A stretch of 64,000 bases of DNA from Pseudomonas sp. Seg1. Lineage in GTDB: Bacteria; Pseudomonadota; Gammaproteobacteria; Pseudomonadales; Pseudomonadaceae. The notes beneath the pieces were generated by a model. That model had not been told where the DNA came from and ran no database searches. It was given only the letters and a program-made list of their open reading frames with translations. Of the stretch, positions 62,262-64,000 are shown piece after piece. A program made the position numbers and the translations under genes. Each line of letters begins with the position of its first letter. Position 1 is the first letter of the stretch. Location of the stretch: NCBI RefSeq assembly GCF_018326005.1, contig NZ_AP021903.1, positions 3,133,501 through 3,197,500 on the forward strand, read 5' to 3'.

Positions 62262-62273
62262 TGAAACGTTTCA
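62262..62273. promoter_or_regulatory. LacI-type operator before the DUF4432 gene
   Basis: TGAAACGTTTCA is a perfect 12-base palindrome with the central CG typical of LacI/GalR-family sites. It lies 43 bases upstream of the start. The rest of the gap 61978-62316 has no gene. Confidence 0.65.
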
Positions 62274-62316
62274 TCACGTTTATAAAAAGCGCACAACTCC
62301 AAGAAAGGCTGCTGCC

Positions 62317-63531
62317 ATGACCCCGCTCAAACTCGTTGTTGCCCTCAGCGCACTGTCCGCTGCCTCCCACGCCATGGCCTGGGATTACGTTCTACTCGAC
62401 ACCGACAAAGCCGCCCAGAACTGGCAGATCACCAGCCAGCAACTCGGCATAAAAACCGATAAACCCTTCAGCGTTAGCCTGCGCACCTTGCATGGCGGTC
62501 GGCAGGAAGGCGTCAGCATTGTCGACATCGATAACGGTACGATGAAACTCTCGGTAGTGCCGACACGGGGAATGAATGTCTTGCAGGCCTCGGTCGGCAA
62601 TGTGCGCATGGGCTGGGATTCGCCGGTCAGGGAAGTGGTCAATCCGTCCTTCATCGAACTCAATGGCCGCGGTGGTTTGGGCTGGTTGGAAGGTTTCAAT
62701 GAGCTGGTCACCCGCTGCGGATACGAATGGGTCGGCCACCCCGGCGTCGACAACGGCGAACTGCTGACCCTGCACGGTCGAGCCGCCAACATTCCCGCAA
62801 ACAAAGTCACCCTGCACATCGATGAAATACCACCGTACGCCATCACCCTGCGCGGCGAACTGAAAGAGCAGGCGTTCAAGAAGGTCGACTTCTCCGTCGC
62901 GACGGAACTGGTCACCGAACCCGGCAGCGTAGTGTTCGCCCTCAACGACACCCTGACCAACAACGGCGACTATCCGAAGGAATACCAGGCGCTGTATCAC
63001 AGTAACTTCAGCACCCCGTTCCTGGAGCAGGGCGCTCGTTTCGCCGCGCCGGTGAAGCAAGTGTCGCCGTTCAACGACAAGGCCAAGGGCGATCTGCCCG
63101 AATGGCAAACCTACCGCGCGCCGACCAAGGACTACGACGAAACGGTTTACAACGTGGTGCCGTATGCCGATGCGAAGGGCGATACGTTGACCGTGTTGCA
63201 TAACAAGGCCGGCAGCCTGGGCGTTTCGGTCGGTTTCAATACGCAGACACTGCCGGTGTTTTCCCTGTGGAAAAACACCGATACCCAAGGCCAGGGCTAT
63301 GTTACGGGGCTGGAGCCGGGGACAAGTTTTTCCTACAACCGCCGTTATCAGCGGCCACTGAACCTAGTGCCGACAATTGGGCCGAAGGAACACAAGCAGT
63401 TCCGCATCAGCTACAGCTTGTTGGCGGATAAGGCGGCAGTGGATAAGGCCTTGAAGCAGGTGAGCGAGATTCAGGGTGGGCGCGAGACGGAGGTGCGGGA
63501 GACGCCGTTGGTTGATCTGACCAAGGGGTGA
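62317..63531 (+). CDS. Periplasmic DUF4432 (aldose-epimerase-like) protein
   Basis: 404 residues from the ATG at 62317 with a signal peptide (LVVALSALSAASHAMA, cut before WDYV). The body has VVPTRGMNVLQASVGNVRMGWDSPV, GLGWLEGFNELVTRCGYEWVGHPG and LYHSNFSTPFLEQGARF, the DUF4432 pattern, a galactose-mutarotase-like beta-sandwich. An exported version suggests action on extracytoplasmic sugars. The upstream LacI-type operator supports sugar control. An earlier in-frame start at 62137 is not plausible because the leader begins at 62317. Confidence 0.85.
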   Translation: MTPLKLVVALSALSAASHAMAWDYVLLDTDKAAQNWQITSQQLGIKTDKPFSVSLRTLHGGRQEGVSIVDIDNGTMKLSVVPTRGMNVLQASVGNVRMGWDSPVREVVNPSFIELNGRGGLGWLEGFNELVTRCGYEWVGHPGVDNGELLTLHGRAANIPANKVTLHIDEIPPYAITLRGELKEQAFKKVDFSVATELVTEPGSVVFALNDTLTNNGDYPKEYQALYHSNFSTPFLEQGARFAAPVKQVSPFNDKAKGDLPEWQTYRAPTKDYDETVYNVVPYADAKGDTLTVLHNKAGSLGVSVGFNTQTLPVFSLWKNTDTQGQGYVTGLEPGTSFSYNRRYQRPLNLVPTIGPKEHKQFRISYSLLADKAAVDKALKQVSEIQGGRETEVRETPLVDLTKG

Positions 63532-63564
63532 CTTCGACCTGGGCATTGTCGACCGATGAGCTGC

Positions 63565-63615
63565 TCGCAACGACAGAGACTGTCGGCTCTTGGCCGACTG
63601 CTGCCTTTGGCGAAG
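63565..63615. repeat. Degenerate intergenic repeat
   Basis: GGCTCTTGGCCGACTGCTGC is close to the repeat consensus. It lies in the gap between the DUF4432 gene and the membrane protein fragment. Confidence 0.5.
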
Positions 63616-63729
63616 GTCAGGCTTGAGTGGATTTCTAATCCTCACGAGAGGCACTAACCGGCCACCTTTGCCAAAGAGCATTGCCAAACGACCACTTTCA
63701 CCATAAGCCGGCCAGAACAACCTGTAGGC

Positions 63730-64000
63730 TTACAGGTGTGAACTTTTTAAAGTGCCATATCTTTTTTTGAACGCATGGACTATCGACACAGATAGCAGTG
63801 AGACCTCCAGTGAGGAAACCGTAATCACAATACCCGCCGACAAAGGCCCAGCAACCCGGCCAACAGTAACAACGATGCGTCGGACGCGAAATGCAGCCTC
63901 CGCACGATGTTTATCAACGGTTTCCGCAGGATAGATGCCCAAAAGAGGCTGGATCATTCCAAATGCTGATTCAGCGATCACATCGATCAGTATCAGCGCA
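63730..64000 (-). CDS. Membrane protein, C-terminal part (5' end outside window)
   Basis: The minus-strand frame is open to the right edge and reads ALILIDVIAESAFGMIQPLLG, then VDKHRAEAAFRVRRIVVTVGRVAGPLSAGIVITVSSLEVSLLS and ends GTLKSSHL. Two hydrophobic stretches separated by a basic loop suggest an integral membrane protein of unknown type. A GTG at 63981 could be an internal start, but the frame continues, so a longer gene is more likely. Confidence 0.45.
   Translation of the reverse strand, partial: ALILIDVIAESAFGMIQPLLGIYPAETVDKHRAEAAFRVRRIVVTVGRVAGPLSAGIVITVSSLEVSLLSVSIVHAFKKRYGTLKSSHL

Overview
The window is 64 kb of a GC-rich gammaproteobacterial chromosome, almost certainly a Pseudomonas of the fluorescens group. 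The evidence is the gene content (PuuA/PuuB/PuuR-type genes, OprB next to a membrane PQQ glucose dehydrogenase, a MetQ-like binding protein, IorAB-type molybdoenzyme, NepI-like exporter), the dense GC-rich coding, and a Pseudomonas-type REP pair near 39.7 kb. Most of it is ordinary accessory metabolism. No rRNA, tRNA, CRISPR array or complete insertion sequence was seen.

Layout. 0-4.1 kb: the start of a response regulator, a hybrid sensor kinase and a lone fimbrial adhesin, all on the minus strand. 4.3-11.2 kb: a DUF2252 protein, then a GlxA-type regulator divergent from a sulfonate-type binding protein, an arylsulfotransferase-like protein and a TonB receptor (a likely sulfur-scavenging locus). 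11.5-13.4 kb: an Hcp gene followed by a glycine-rich hydrophobic protein and two tandem, related small membrane proteins, read here as a type VI effector/immunity cassette. 13.5-16.8 kb: polyamine/amine catabolism genes (oxidase, XRE-cupin regulator, glutamine-synthetase-like ligase). 16.9-19.2 kb: a truncated thioesterase, a MarR/monooxygenase/membrane protein group and an IS30 remnant.

19.2-27.3 kb is a classic orphan type VI module: Hcp1, VgrG, an EagR (DUF1795) chaperone, a PAAR-Rhs effector and a small immunity protein. The Rhs gene changes reading frame at a run of seven G exactly where the conserved core ends and the AT-rich toxin tip begins. Behind it (27.6-29.3 kb) lie small unrecognised genes and one frameshifted membrane protein, separated by copies of a degenerate intergenic repeat.

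29.5-39.6 kb: an SDR/AraC pair, ASCH protein, ABC exporter, P-loop kinase, lipoprotein, class V aminotransferase and a diguanylate cyclase. 39.8-43.6 kb: OprB porin and Gcd for periplasmic glucose oxidation. 43.9-49.5 kb: a SolA-like oxidase translationally coupled to a MetQ-like binding protein, a lysine-rich protein, MsrA, a deletion scar joining two sulfur-metabolism gene fragments, a GNAT enzyme and a bestrophin-like channel. 49.9-54.2 kb: a dTMP-kinase-like protein, two oxidoreductases with a divergent TetR regulator, and XdhC. 54.2-59.3 kb: a three-part periplasmic molybdenum hydroxylase with its cytochrome c and an AraC regulator. 59.5-64 kb: an MFS exporter, two small membrane proteins, a DUF4432 protein behind a LacI-type operator, and a cut-off membrane protein.

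The most interesting items are the two type VI cassettes, the G7 frame switch in rhs, the long palindromes in front of hcp1, and a family of short degenerate repeats (core like TTGGCCGAWWGCTGCC) found in many gaps, which abuts several broken genes.
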